Positions 26,346-33,912 of a stretch of 64,000 nucleotides of DNA are shown piece by piece. A program made the translations under genes and the position numbers. The notes under the pieces were generated by a model. That model made no database searches. It was not told where the DNA came from and saw only the letters and a program-made list of their open reading frames with translations. Each line of letters begins with the position of its first letter. Positions within the stretch are counted from its first letter, which is position 1. This DNA comes from Mucilaginibacter sp. cycad4 (GTDB taxonomy: Bacteria > Bacteroidota > Bacteroidia > Sphingobacteriales > Sphingobacteriaceae), in NCBI RefSeq assembly GCF_034263275.1, contig NZ_CP139559.1:5580001-5644000 (forward strand), given 5' to 3'.

Positions 26346-27266
26346 CTAAGCCCTTGTATCGTTCCCGTGATAAATGCTCAGGTAGCTTTCATAGCGGGAT
26401 AGGGTTATCTCGCCTTCTTCCAAAGCTTCAAGCACGGCACAACCGGGTTCATTGATGTGGCGGCAGTTGTTAAAACGGCAATCGTGCATGCGTTCGCGCA
26501 TTTCGGGGAAGAAATGGCCGAGCTCCTGCTTTTCTATGTCGATAACGCCTAATTCACGAATGCCGGGGGTGTCGATGATGAAGCCGCCCTGTGGCAGTTC
26601 AAACATTTCGGCAAAGGTGGTGGTGTGCATACCCTTATCACTCCAGTCGGATACCATGTGTGTGCGTAAGTCCAGTTCGGGCAACAGCGCATTGATCAGG
26701 CTTGATTTGCCCACGCCTGAGTGGCCGGAGAACAGGGTAACTTTATCTTTCAACAGATCCTGCACCTGGCTGATATTGGTGCCTTCAATAGCCGAAACTT
26801 CAAAACAGGGATAGCCGATATCTTCATAAATGGCTTTATAATCGGCCAACACCTCGAGGCCTTCATCACTGAAAAGATCGAGTTTGTTAAATACAAGTCT
26901 TGCAGGAATATCATAGGCTTCGGCAGTAACCAAAAAGCGGTCGATAAAACCGAGGGAGGTACGGGGCGAGGCAAGGGTAACCACCAGTATGGCCTGGTCA
27001 AGATTGGCAGCAATGATCTGCGCCTGCTTGCTGAGGTTGATTGCTTTGCGGATGATGTAATTTTTACGCTGTTGCAGGTTGGTGATCACACCGTCTTCAC
27101 GGTCGGGTTCCATTTCAAAATCAACTATATCGCCAACGGCGATAGGATTGGTTGTGGTGATGCCTTTAATACGGAACTTCCCTTTGATGCGGCAGTCTAT
27201 CCTTTGCCCATCGGGTGTTTGTACCTGGTACCAGCTTCCGGTTGATTTTGTTATTAGTCCCTGCAT
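26346..27266 (-). CDS. rsgA: ribosome biogenesis GTPase RsgA
   Basis: This 306-residue circularly permuted GTPase acts in 30S subunit maturation. An N-terminal OB-fold (about 1-65) precedes a GTPase domain in permuted order: G4 NKLD (127-130), G1 GHSGVGKSS (181-189), G3 DTPG (232-235). The C-terminal zinc knuckle has HDCRFNNCRHINEPGCAV. The frame is open 24 nt upstream, but MQGLITKSTGSWY at 27266 is the conserved N-terminus, so that ATG is chosen. Downstream lies a family C repeat; upstream is the attenuated threonine operon, divergently oriented. Confidence 0.96.
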   Translation of the reverse strand: MQGLITKSTGSWYQVQTPDGQRIDCRIKGKFRIKGITTTNPIAVGDIVDFEMEPDREDGVITNLQQRKNYIIRKAINLSKQAQIIAANLDQAILVVTLASPRTSLGFIDRFLVTAEAYDIPARLVFNKLDLFSDEGLEVLADYKAIYEDIGYPCFEVSAIEGTNISQVQDLLKDKVTLFSGHSGVGKSSLINALLPELDLRTHMVSDWSDKGMHTTTFAEMFELPQGGFIIDTPGIRELGVIDIEKQELGHFFPEMRERMHDCRFNNCRHINEPGCAVLEALEEGEITLSRYESYLSIYHGNDTRA

Positions 27267-27360
27267 ATTATCAAGGTTCAAAAGTAACAAATTAATTTTG
27301 ACACTAATTTTTTTGGGGTTGAACGAATTTATATTGAATACGAATACATTGCATGATATT

Positions 27361-27530
27361 TGAAATTAAATCGAATTACACAAATTATAGTTAAGCACGA
27401 CACGATTTGTATAATTTGATCTAATCATTTCCCTATCACTTGGCATTCGTGAATAAATTAATTCGTGTAATTCGTCTTAATTATCTGCGCTAACCAAGCA
27501 TTCGTGAATAAATTAAAATAATCCTTGCGT
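27361..27530. repeat. AT-rich ATTCGTG repeats, family E copy 3
   Basis: The gap between rsgA and the threonine leader carries GCATTCGTGAATAAATTAA twice (around 27445 and 27499), plus TTCGTGTAATTCG. It resembles the DNA at 5808 and 23340. The 3' end overlaps the presumed promoter of the threonine operon (TTG 27525-27527, then TACTTTAC at 27549-27556, a weak -33/-7 pair). Confidence 0.5.
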
Positions 27531-27567
27531 ATTCAAAAATAATCTACTTACTTTACAGACATTATAT

Positions 27568-27633
27568 ATGACAATTAACAACACCATTATTACCACTATT
27601 ATTACCACCGGCATAAACCTCGGAGGAAGATAA
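27568..27633 (+). CDS. thrL: threonine operon leader peptide (21 aa, Thr/Ile-rich)
   Basis: A 21-codon ORF from the ATG at 27568 to the TAA at 27631 begins MTINNTIITTIITTGIN and ends in Leu-Gly-Gly-Arg. Six codons are Thr and six are Ile, clustered at positions 2-16, exactly what a threonine/isoleucine attenuation sensor needs. Its last codons (CGGAGGAAG, 27621-27629) are complementary to the 5' arm of the terminator at 27671. Thr and Ile shortage would stall the ribosome before that segment. It lies 95 nt upstream of thrA. No homology search was possible; the call rests on composition, position and base pairing. Confidence 0.88.
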   Translation: MTINNTIITTIITTGINLGGR

Positions 27634-27683
27634 TCGTATGGTGTAAAAACATAAAATGAAAACCAGATGAAAGCCTTCCTCCG
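27621..27683 (+). promoter_or_regulatory. antiterminator pairing of the thr attenuator
   Basis: CGGAGGAAG at 27621-27629 (inside the last leader codons) is perfectly complementary over 9 bp to CTTCCTCCG at 27675-27683, which is most of the terminator's 5' arm and part of its loop. A ribosome finishing the leader covers the first segment, so the terminator forms. A ribosome stalled on the Thr/Ile codons leaves it free, so the antiterminator forms and thrABC are transcribed. Confidence 0.8.
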
Positions 27684-27702
27684 CAAAGAGGAAGGCTTTT
27701 TT
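27671..27702 (+). terminator. intrinsic terminator of the thr attenuator
   Basis: An 11-bp perfect stem (AAGCCTTCCTC with GAGGAAGGCTT) with a CGCAAA loop ends in a run of T, 26 nt before the thrA ATG. It lies between leader and structural genes, not at an operon end. Confidence 0.92.
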
Positions 27703-27728
27703 GTTATAGCTTGATACTAAACCCATAA

Positions 27729-30179
27729 ATGAAAGTTTTAAAATTCGGAGGCACTTCCGTCGGATCTGTGAGCAGCATCCAAACCCTGTTAAGCATCCTT
27801 AAGGATGAAGTAAAAAATGAAGAAAAACCGGTAGTGGTGTTATCAGCCATGGGCGGTGTAACCAACCTGCTCTCGGCCATGGCCGAAGACGCAGCCAACG
27901 GTATTGATTTTACCGCCGGGCTTGCCGAGCTGGAAAAACGCCACTTTGATGTGGTGAAGGCTTTGCTTGACGTGCAGAACCAGAACCCCGCCCTCACCCG
28001 TTTAAAAATTCACTTCAACCAACTGGAAGAATTGCTGCAGGGCGTACTTACCCTCCGTGAGCTTACCCCTAAAACCCGCGACCAGGTGCTGGCCTTCGGC
28101 GAGCGCTGCTCAACCCTGATGGTGAGCAAAATTGCCGCACAGCATTTTGGCGATGTACTTTTTGTTGATGCTGCCGATGTGATTAAAACCGATAGTGCTT
28201 TCGGCAACGCCAAAGTAAATACCGAGCTAACCGAACGACTGATACAAGGCCTCTACGCCGAAAACAAAGGCAAAACACTCATTGTTACCGGCTTTATTGC
28301 AGGTAATGATGCCGGACAAACCACAACTTTAGGTCGCGGCGGTTCTGATTATACCGCAGCCATATTCGGCGCGGCGTTAAATGCCCAGGAGGTTCAGATC
28401 TGGACGGATGTTAACGGCATGATGACTGCCGATCCCCGCATGGTGAAAAAAGCGTTCTCCTTAACCGAGCTTACTTATACCGAAGCTATGGAACTTTCCT
28501 ACTTCGGCGCCAAAGTGATCTATCCGCCAACCATGATCCCCGCATTTTTAAAGAAGATCCCTATCGTGATCAAAAACACCTTTGAGCCGGAGTTTGAAGG
28601 TACCGTGATCCGTCATGATTGCAAGGCCTCTACCCTGCCAATCAAAGGGATCTCATCTATTAACAATATCAGCATCCTTAATTTAGAGGGCAGCGGCATG
28701 GTAGGCAAATCGGGCTTTAGCGGCCGCTTGTTCTCCTTGCTTGCCCGCGAGCAGATCAACGTGATCCTGATCACCCAGTCGTCATCAGAGCATAGCATCA
28801 CCTTCGCTGTTCAGCCGCAGGATACCGAACGGGCCAAACAAGTCATCGAACAGGAGTTTGAGCTGGAGCTTGCCGCTAAAAAACTGGAGCATTTGGTCAT
28901 CGAAAAAAATCTTGCTATCCTGGCTATAGTAGGCGAAAACATGAAACAAACCCCGGGCATGTCGGGCAAATTATTCCATGCGCTGGGCCGTAACGGGGTT
29001 AACGTAAGGGCTATAGCACAAGGCTCATCAGAGTATAATATCTCGGTGATCATCTCTGCAAATGATCTATCTAAAGCACTGAACGCTGTGCATGATGCCT
29101 TCTTTGTACAGCTCACCAAAACCCTGCATGCATTTTGTTTGGGTACAGGCAACATCGGCAAAACACTGTTTAATCAATTAAATGCCCACAGCGATTACCT
29201 TAAAGACAACAATGGCATCCAGGTTAAAATAGCCGGTATCAGCAATACCCGCAAAATGACATTCAACAGCGATGGCATCTCTTTGGATACCTGGCAGGAT
29301 GATATTCAATCGTCGCCGTACGAGGCGGACCTGCAGGGCTTTATCAACCGCATGAAGGAGATGAACCTGCCCAACTGTGTATTTATTGATAATACTGCAA
29401 GTCCTGTTCCTATCGGTTTTTACGAGGAGGTTTTTAAAGCCAATATCTCGGTGATCACCTGTAATAAAATAGGCAACTCGGGCAGCTATCAGCAATACCG
29501 TATGTTTAAAGATACCGCCCGCGCACATGGTGTCGATTTCTTTTACGAAACCAACGTTGGTGCTGGTTTGCCCATCATCAACACCCTAAAAAACCTGATG
29601 AACAGCGGCGACAGGGTGCAGCGCATCGAAGCCATACTTTCGGGTACAATATCGTTCATATTTAACAACTTTAAGGGTGATGCCAACTTCCACGATGTGG
29701 TAAAAGAAGCCCAGGAAAAAGGCTATACCGAACCCGATCCGCGTGATGACCTGAGCGGTAAGGATTTCATGCGCAAAATGCTCATCCTTGCCCGCGATGC
29801 CGGTTATGCGATGGAAGAAGCCGATGTCGAAATAGCAAGTGTATTGCCAAAAGCAAGCCTTGAAGCCAAAACCGTTGAGGATTTTTACGCAACATTAAAA
29901 ACCGAAGACACGCATTTTGCCAAACTAAAAGATGCCGCCGAAAAAGACGGCAAGGTATTGCGCTACATTGGCAAACTGGAAGATGGTAAGGTAACTATCA
30001 CCCTGCAAATGGTTGATGAAAACCATCCGTTCTACATGCTGTCGGGCAGTGATAACATCATATCCTTCACTACCGACAGGTACCGTGAGCGCCCGCTGGT
30101 TGTAAAAGGCCCCGGCGCAGGTGCTGAAGTAACCGCCGCAGGCGTATTTGCTGATTTAATAAACGTAGGAGCGAATTAG
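27729..30179 (+). CDS. thrA: bifunctional aspartate kinase / homoserine dehydrogenase I
   Basis: This 816-residue fused enzyme catalyses the first and third steps from aspartate to homoserine. The kinase domain opens with KFGGTSVGS (residues 4-12) and includes TTTLGRGGSDYTAA. Two ACT-type regulatory segments follow (about 310-460, e.g. LEGSGMVGKSGFSGRLFSLL and GENMKQTPGMSGKLFHALG), where threonine feedback normally acts. The dehydrogenase begins with the nucleotide loop GTGNIG (472-477) and contains NVGAGLPIINTLKNL and GYTEPDPRDDLSGKDFMRK. Length equals ThrA of enterobacteria. First structural gene of thrABC, controlled by the leader upstream. Confidence 0.97.
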   Translation: MKVLKFGGTSVGSVSSIQTLLSILKDEVKNEEKPVVVLSAMGGVTNLLSAMAEDAANGIDFTAGLAELEKRHFDVVKALLDVQNQNPALTRLKIHFNQLEELLQGVLTLRELTPKTRDQVLAFGERCSTLMVSKIAAQHFGDVLFVDAADVIKTDSAFGNAKVNTELTERLIQGLYAENKGKTLIVTGFIAGNDAGQTTTLGRGGSDYTAAIFGAALNAQEVQIWTDVNGMMTADPRMVKKAFSLTELTYTEAMELSYFGAKVIYPPTMIPAFLKKIPIVIKNTFEPEFEGTVIRHDCKASTLPIKGISSINNISILNLEGSGMVGKSGFSGRLFSLLAREQINVILITQSSSEHSITFAVQPQDTERAKQVIEQEFELELAAKKLEHLVIEKNLAILAIVGENMKQTPGMSGKLFHALGRNGVNVRAIAQGSSEYNISVIISANDLSKALNAVHDAFFVQLTKTLHAFCLGTGNIGKTLFNQLNAHSDYLKDNNGIQVKIAGISNTRKMTFNSDGISLDTWQDDIQSSPYEADLQGFINRMKEMNLPNCVFIDNTASPVPIGFYEEVFKANISVITCNKIGNSGSYQQYRMFKDTARAHGVDFFYETNVGAGLPIINTLKNLMNSGDRVQRIEAILSGTISFIFNNFKGDANFHDVVKEAQEKGYTEPDPRDDLSGKDFMRKMLILARDAGYAMEEADVEIASVLPKASLEAKTVEDFYATLKTEDTHFAKLKDAAEKDGKVLRYIGKLEDGKVTITLQMVDENHPFYMLSGSDNIISFTTDRYRERPLVVKGPGAGAEVTAAGVFADLINVGAN

Positions 30180-30188
30180 TTTAAAAAT

Positions 30189-30292
30189 CCCCTCTTGAGA
30201 GGGGGCGCGGCGGATAAGAGTATTAGCTGGGGTGTGTTTCTATGCTAAGAATAGCAAAGCGAAACACACCCCTCCACCCCTCTCAAGAGGGG
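30189..30292. repeat. long nested palindrome between thrA and thrB, family D
   Basis: The outer arms CCCCTCTTGAGAGGGG and CCCCTCTCAAGAGGGG are each nearly self-palindromic and also pair with one another. Inside lie GGGGTGTGTTTC and GAAACACACCCC, a 12-bp inverted repeat around AATAGCAAAGC. It could fold into one long hairpin in the thrA-thrB transcript and may attenuate or stabilise the mRNA. Confidence 0.75.
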
Positions 30293-30345
30293 AATCGCAC
30301 AGCCCTCGCCTAAAAGCGACATATTATAGTTTGATATTTTAAATA

Positions 30346-31350
30346 ATGGAAGATAATAAATTACAAGAATTAGTACCTACACCTCTGGCTTCTCCGCCAG
30401 CTGGCGGAGGCGGGGGGCGCGACAGCATCCACGTTTTCGCACCCGCAACCGTTGCCAACGTGGTTTGTGGCTTTGATGTGCTCGGCTTTGCGGTTGATGA
30501 ACCGGGCGACGAGGTTATCATGCGCCTGACTGGAAAACCGGGCATCACCATCAGCAAAATTACAGGCGATGATGGTCGCCTGCCGCTTGATCCGGCAAAG
30601 AATACTGTGAGTGTAAGCGTTCAGTACTATTTACAAAGTGTTGGTCGTACAGATATTGGCCTGGATATCGAGCTGCACAAAAAAATGCCTATCGGCAGCG
30701 GCCTTGGTTCAAGCTCGGCCAGTACCGTTGCTGGTTTGTTTGCCATCAAAACTTTGTTGGGCGATGATTCTGACCCGATAAAGTTGCTTCCTTTTGCCAT
30801 GAAGGGCGAGGAAATGGCTTGCGGTCATGGCCATGCCGATAACGTAGCCCCTGCCCTTTTTGGTGGTTTTGTATTGATCCGCAGTTATGAGCCGCTTGAT
30901 GTAGTAAGGCTGCCGCACCCTAAAAACCTGTGGTGCGCCATCGTATTCCCTGATGTTGATGTACCAACCCGCGAAGCCCGGCAGATCATCCGCAAAAACA
31001 TCCAGATGAAGGATGCCGTAACCCAATGGGGCAATATCGCCGGACTGGTAAGCGGTTTATTTATGCAGGATATCGACCTCATTGGCCGGAGTATGAAAGA
31101 TGTACTGGTTGAACCTGTACGCTCCATGCTGATCCCCGATTTTTATAAAATGCGCGAAATGGCAATGGAGCTTGGCGCAGTAAGCTTTGGCATTTCAGGT
31201 TCAGGGCCATCGGTTTTTGCTTTTACCAGGGATGAAGCAACCGCCCGTGCCATCACCCAAAAGTTACAGCAGCATTTAACAGGGCTAAAAATCGGCTCGA
31301 ATAGTTACGTATCAACTATAAATGACGCGGGGCCGAAGGTTTTGGGATAA
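30346..31350 (+). CDS. thrB: homoserine kinase
   Basis: This 334-residue GHMP-family kinase phosphorylates homoserine using ATP. The conserved part starts at DSIHVFAPATVANVVCGFDV (about residue 26). The phosphate-binding loop PIGSGLGSSSAS is at 115-126, and SFGISGSGPSVFAF lies near the C-terminus. The first ~25 residues (MEDNKLQELVPTPLASPPAG and a Gly run) are not part of the family. Their codons include the 16-bp palindrome TCCGCCAGCTGGCGGA (30393-30408), also found in intergenic DNA at 8532. There is no ATG closer to the conserved domain, so this repeat-derived tail is probably translated. Confidence 0.95.
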   Translation: MEDNKLQELVPTPLASPPAGGGGGRDSIHVFAPATVANVVCGFDVLGFAVDEPGDEVIMRLTGKPGITISKITGDDGRLPLDPAKNTVSVSVQYYLQSVGRTDIGLDIELHKKMPIGSGLGSSSASTVAGLFAIKTLLGDDSDPIKLLPFAMKGEEMACGHGHADNVAPALFGGFVLIRSYEPLDVVRLPHPKNLWCAIVFPDVDVPTREARQIIRKNIQMKDAVTQWGNIAGLVSGLFMQDIDLIGRSMKDVLVEPVRSMLIPDFYKMREMAMELGAVSFGISGSGPSVFAFTRDEATARAITQKLQQHLTGLKIGSNSYVSTINDAGPKVLG

Positions 31351-31400
31351 GTGTCGCCCCTCCCAAACCCTCCCCTAAAGGGAGAGTATTTAAACCATCC

Positions 31401-31482
31401 CGTCATTGCGAGGTACGAAGCAATCCCCGATAAGCAGGTCCGCCCTGTATAGTTCGCGATTGCTTCGTACCTCGCAATGACG
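31401..31482. repeat. interspersed palindromic repeat, family B copy 2
   Basis: An 82-bp element from CGTCATTGCGAGGTACGAAG to CTTCGTACCTCGCAATGACG. The outer 20 nt are perfect inverted repeats. It lies between thrB and thrC. Confidence 0.85.
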
Positions 31483-31543
31483 GGATGGAGAAATCCACAA
31501 ATAAAATAAATCCGAAATCGAACATCCGAATTCCGAAATCAAA

Positions 31544-32854
31544 ATGAAACTCTACAGTACCAATAATACCCTATCTGAAGTATCGTTCAAAGAGGCGGTT
31601 TTTAACAGCATGCCGCAGGATAAAGGCCTTTACATGCCTTATAACATCCCACGCCTGGATGATGACTTCATCAACAACCTTGATCAATATACCCTGCCCG
31701 AAATCGCTTTTAAAGTAGCGCAAAACCTGCTTGGCGATTCTATTCCCGAAGCTGATCTGAAAGCTTTGATAGATGATGCCATTAATTTCCCGGCTCCCAT
31801 CGTAAAGTTAGAAGACAATGTTTACGTGCTCGAACTTTTCCACGGCCCATCACTTGCATTCAAAGATTTTGGCGCACGTTTCATGAGCCGCGTAATGAGC
31901 TATTTCCTTGAGCCCGGCGAAAAACAGCTGGACGTATTGGTTGCTACCAGCGGTGATACCGGCGGCGCGGTGGCCCTTGGCTTCTTAGGCGTTCCTAATA
32001 CCCGTGTTACCATCCTTTATCCCAAAGGCAAGGTAAGCGGTGTGCAGGAGCAGCAGCTCACCACCAACGGCCAAAACATCCGTGCACTGGAAGTTGACGG
32101 TACCTTTGACGATTGCCAGGCCCTGGTAAAACAAGCTTTTGTTGATGCTGAACTGAACGGCAAATTCCGCCTTACCTCGGCTAATTCAATCAACATAGCA
32201 CGTTTGGTGCCGCAAACCTTTTATTACTTCAATGCATATGCGCAGCTATTAAGGCAAGGGATTAAAAAGGGTGTGTTCTCGGTACCGAGCGGTAACTTCG
32301 GCAATATTGGCGCCGGCTTGTTAGCCTGGAAAATGGGCTTACCTGTCGAAAAATTTATTGCAGCTACTAACGCCAACGATACCGTGCCCGAATTTTTAAA
32401 AACCGGTGTTTATCAGCCGAAACCATCTGTAGCTACGCTTTCAAACGCTATGGATGTGGGCAACCCAAGCAACTGGGTACGTATTGCCGATCTGTTTAAA
32501 AACGACACCGAAGCCTTGAAGGAACTGGTTGTGGGTTTTAAATATGATGATGAGGAAACTGTAAAAGCCCTTAACTGGGTGTTTGATAATTATGGCTATG
32601 TGGTTTGTCCGCATACAGCAATAGCCTGGCAGGCCCTGACTGATTACAAACAAGATCATGCCGCTATTGATACAGCCGGAATATTCCTTTCAACAGCACA
32701 TCCTTGTAAATTCCCGGACGTTTTCAGCGATGAAGTTGCGGCTAAAATTGAAGTGCCTGAACAGGTAAAAGAACTGGAATCAAAAACCAAACTGGCGGTA
32801 GCCATCAGTAAAGATTTCGCCGATTTTAAAGGCTACCTTTTAGCAGTAGATTAA
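31544..32854 (+). CDS. thrC: threonine synthase
   Basis: This 436-residue PLP enzyme converts O-phosphohomoserine to threonine. The Schiff-base lysine is K107 in SLAFKDFGARF, followed by the phosphate-binding LVATSGDTGGAVALGFLG near 130-147. N-terminal KGLYMPYNIP and later SVPSGNFGNIGAGLLAWKMGLP are family features. Last gene of thrABC, ~190 nt after thrB with a family B repeat in between, so the operon is looser than in enterobacteria. No clear terminator follows. Confidence 0.97.
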   Translation: MKLYSTNNTLSEVSFKEAVFNSMPQDKGLYMPYNIPRLDDDFINNLDQYTLPEIAFKVAQNLLGDSIPEADLKALIDDAINFPAPIVKLEDNVYVLELFHGPSLAFKDFGARFMSRVMSYFLEPGEKQLDVLVATSGDTGGAVALGFLGVPNTRVTILYPKGKVSGVQEQQLTTNGQNIRALEVDGTFDDCQALVKQAFVDAELNGKFRLTSANSINIARLVPQTFYYFNAYAQLLRQGIKKGVFSVPSGNFGNIGAGLLAWKMGLPVEKFIAATNANDTVPEFLKTGVYQPKPSVATLSNAMDVGNPSNWVRIADLFKNDTEALKELVVGFKYDDEETVKALNWVFDNYGYVVCPHTAIAWQALTDYKQDHAAIDTAGIFLSTAHPCKFPDVFSDEVAAKIEVPEQVKELESKTKLAVAISKDFADFKGYLLAVD

Positions 32855-32894
32855 TTTCAGTATTTTTAGATGCTGGAATTTTCAATATCCATCA

Positions 32895-32975
32895 CGTCAT
32901 TGCGAGATACGGAGCAATCCCCGATTAACAGGTCCGCTCTGTATAGTTCGCGATTGCTTCGTACCCGCAATGACG
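32895..32975. repeat. interspersed palindromic repeat, family B copy 3
   Basis: An 81-bp element from CGTCATTGCGAGATACGGAG to CTTCGTACCCGCAATGACG, matching copy 2 apart from scattered substitutions. It ends 27 bp before the start of the small lipoprotein gene. Confidence 0.85.
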
Positions 32976-33002
32976 GGTTTAGCTTCAATACCGAAACAAA
33001 AA

Positions 33003-33362
33003 ATGCTCAACAAAACCTCATTGATATTTCCCTGCCTTTTGGCAGTTTGCCTAACCGCCTGCAGCCGCAAGCAAAAGTTTGACCGTGATAAATGGGATGA
33101 TGGCGACGGCATTACCTTTGCCTACCGCCCGGGCATGGTTGAAGATCTGATAGCCAGCAAGCAACTCAATGGTCTTAAATATCAAAAAGTGATTCATTTG
33201 CTGCACCGTCCGCAATTAAGTAGTAAGGATAGCATGGTGTATGATCTGGACAGGCAGTACAGCAAGGGCACATTAGTTTATACCCAAACACTTGTTGTTT
33301 TCCTGAAAGATTCGGTAGTTACCAGGGCCGAGGTTCATGAAACCCACGCAAAAAAGAAATGA
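33003..33362 (+). CDS. small exported lipoprotein, unknown function
   Basis: This 119-residue protein has a lipoprotein signal: hydrophobic residues 6-17, then CLTACSRKQ, so the Cys of LTAC is the likely lipidation site. The frame is open to 32970, but that start lies inside a family B repeat; the ATG at 33003 begins a proper signal peptide. The mature part has YRPGMVEDLIASKQLNG, HLLHRPQ and a final beta-rich LVYTQTLVVFLKDSVVTRAE. The helix-helix-sheet order resembles the BamE/SmpA fold, but this is weak. It ends immediately before the convergent toxin gene. Confidence 0.75.
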   Translation: MLNKTSLIFPCLLAVCLTACSRKQKFDRDKWDDGDGITFAYRPGMVEDLIASKQLNGLKYQKVIHLLHRPQLSSKDSMVYDLDRQYSKGTLVYTQTLVVFLKDSVVTRAEVHETHAKKK

Positions 33363-33671
33363 TTATTGGGGTTTAAAAGCAGGGTTATTTTTAAGCAGTC
33401 GTTTGCTGTGATGAACAGTAAGTACATCAATCCGGGTTTTGTTTATAATTCTATAAATCACCCGGTAACTCCCTACCAATACTTCTCTTATTAAAGGATC
33501 TTGTTTTTCGGGAACAACTTTACCTCTTCTTGGAAATTTCTCTAAAGGCTTAACGCTTAATAGCAATCGTTGAACCTGTATCTGAGCGTAATGAACAGAG
33601 TCTTTAGCTATAAATTCGGCTATATTGTCAATATCCTTAATAGCCTGCTTAGTCCAGTTTATTTCAACCAT
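33363..33671 (-). CDS. RelE/ParE-family toxin
   Basis: This 102-residue protein has the RelE/ParE fold pattern: NWTKQAIKDIDNIAEFIAKD (helices 1-2), PLEKFPRRGKVVPE, then LIREVLVGSYRVIYRI and a final beta strand with IDVLTVHHSKRLL. Members either cleave mRNA on the ribosome or poison gyrase; which applies here cannot be told. The start overlaps the antitoxin stop by 13 nt, so the two are translationally coupled, antitoxin first. Toxin and antitoxin would be co-produced and autoregulated. Confidence 0.88.
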   Translation of the reverse strand: MVEINWTKQAIKDIDNIAEFIAKDSVHYAQIQVQRLLLSVKPLEKFPRRGKVVPEKQDPLIREVLVGSYRVIYRIINKTRIDVLTVHHSKRLLKNNPAFKPQ

Positions 33672-33844
33672 TTAGCCAAGCTTTCTTTAGCTTCCTCTGC
33701 AGACAGTGTTTCACCGTTATTTGATTGTTCAATACCAACGTCAATTTTATTCAACAACATTAACCGGTCTAATATTTCATCAAAGCTAAATTCGCCAGGC
33801 AAATCATTAACTGTTTTTAGCACTTCTTCTTTCGTTAGCATCAT
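33659..33844 (-). CDS. antitoxin partner of the RelE/ParE-type toxin
   Basis: This 61-residue acidic protein is encoded just upstream of and overlapping the toxin gene. It has an N-terminal LTKEEVLKTVNDLPGEFSFD, a DEILDRLMLLNKIDVGIEQS central helix and a C-terminal SAEEAKESLAKWLK that would wrap the toxin. This matches small antitoxins paired with ParE-like toxins in Bacteroidota. No ribbon-helix-helix is certain. Start uncertain between the two adjacent Met codons. Confidence 0.8.
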   Translation of the reverse strand: MMLTKEEVLKTVNDLPGEFSFDEILDRLMLLNKIDVGIEQSNNGETLSAEEAKESLAKWLK

Positions 33845-33912
33845 TAACTATTTAATAATCTAATTTACTAATTAAAATTTAAAGTGTTTATTCGCTTTAA
33901 GTTTTAACACCA

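Noticed and set aside
26721..27245. 174-codon plus-strand ORF opposite rsgA
   Set aside because: Antisense shadow; rsgA on the minus strand has all GTPase motifs.
33363..33844. Toxin-antitoxin pair as a novel system
   Set aside because: It has the common RelE/ParE layout with overlapping genes and is ordinary for this phylum.
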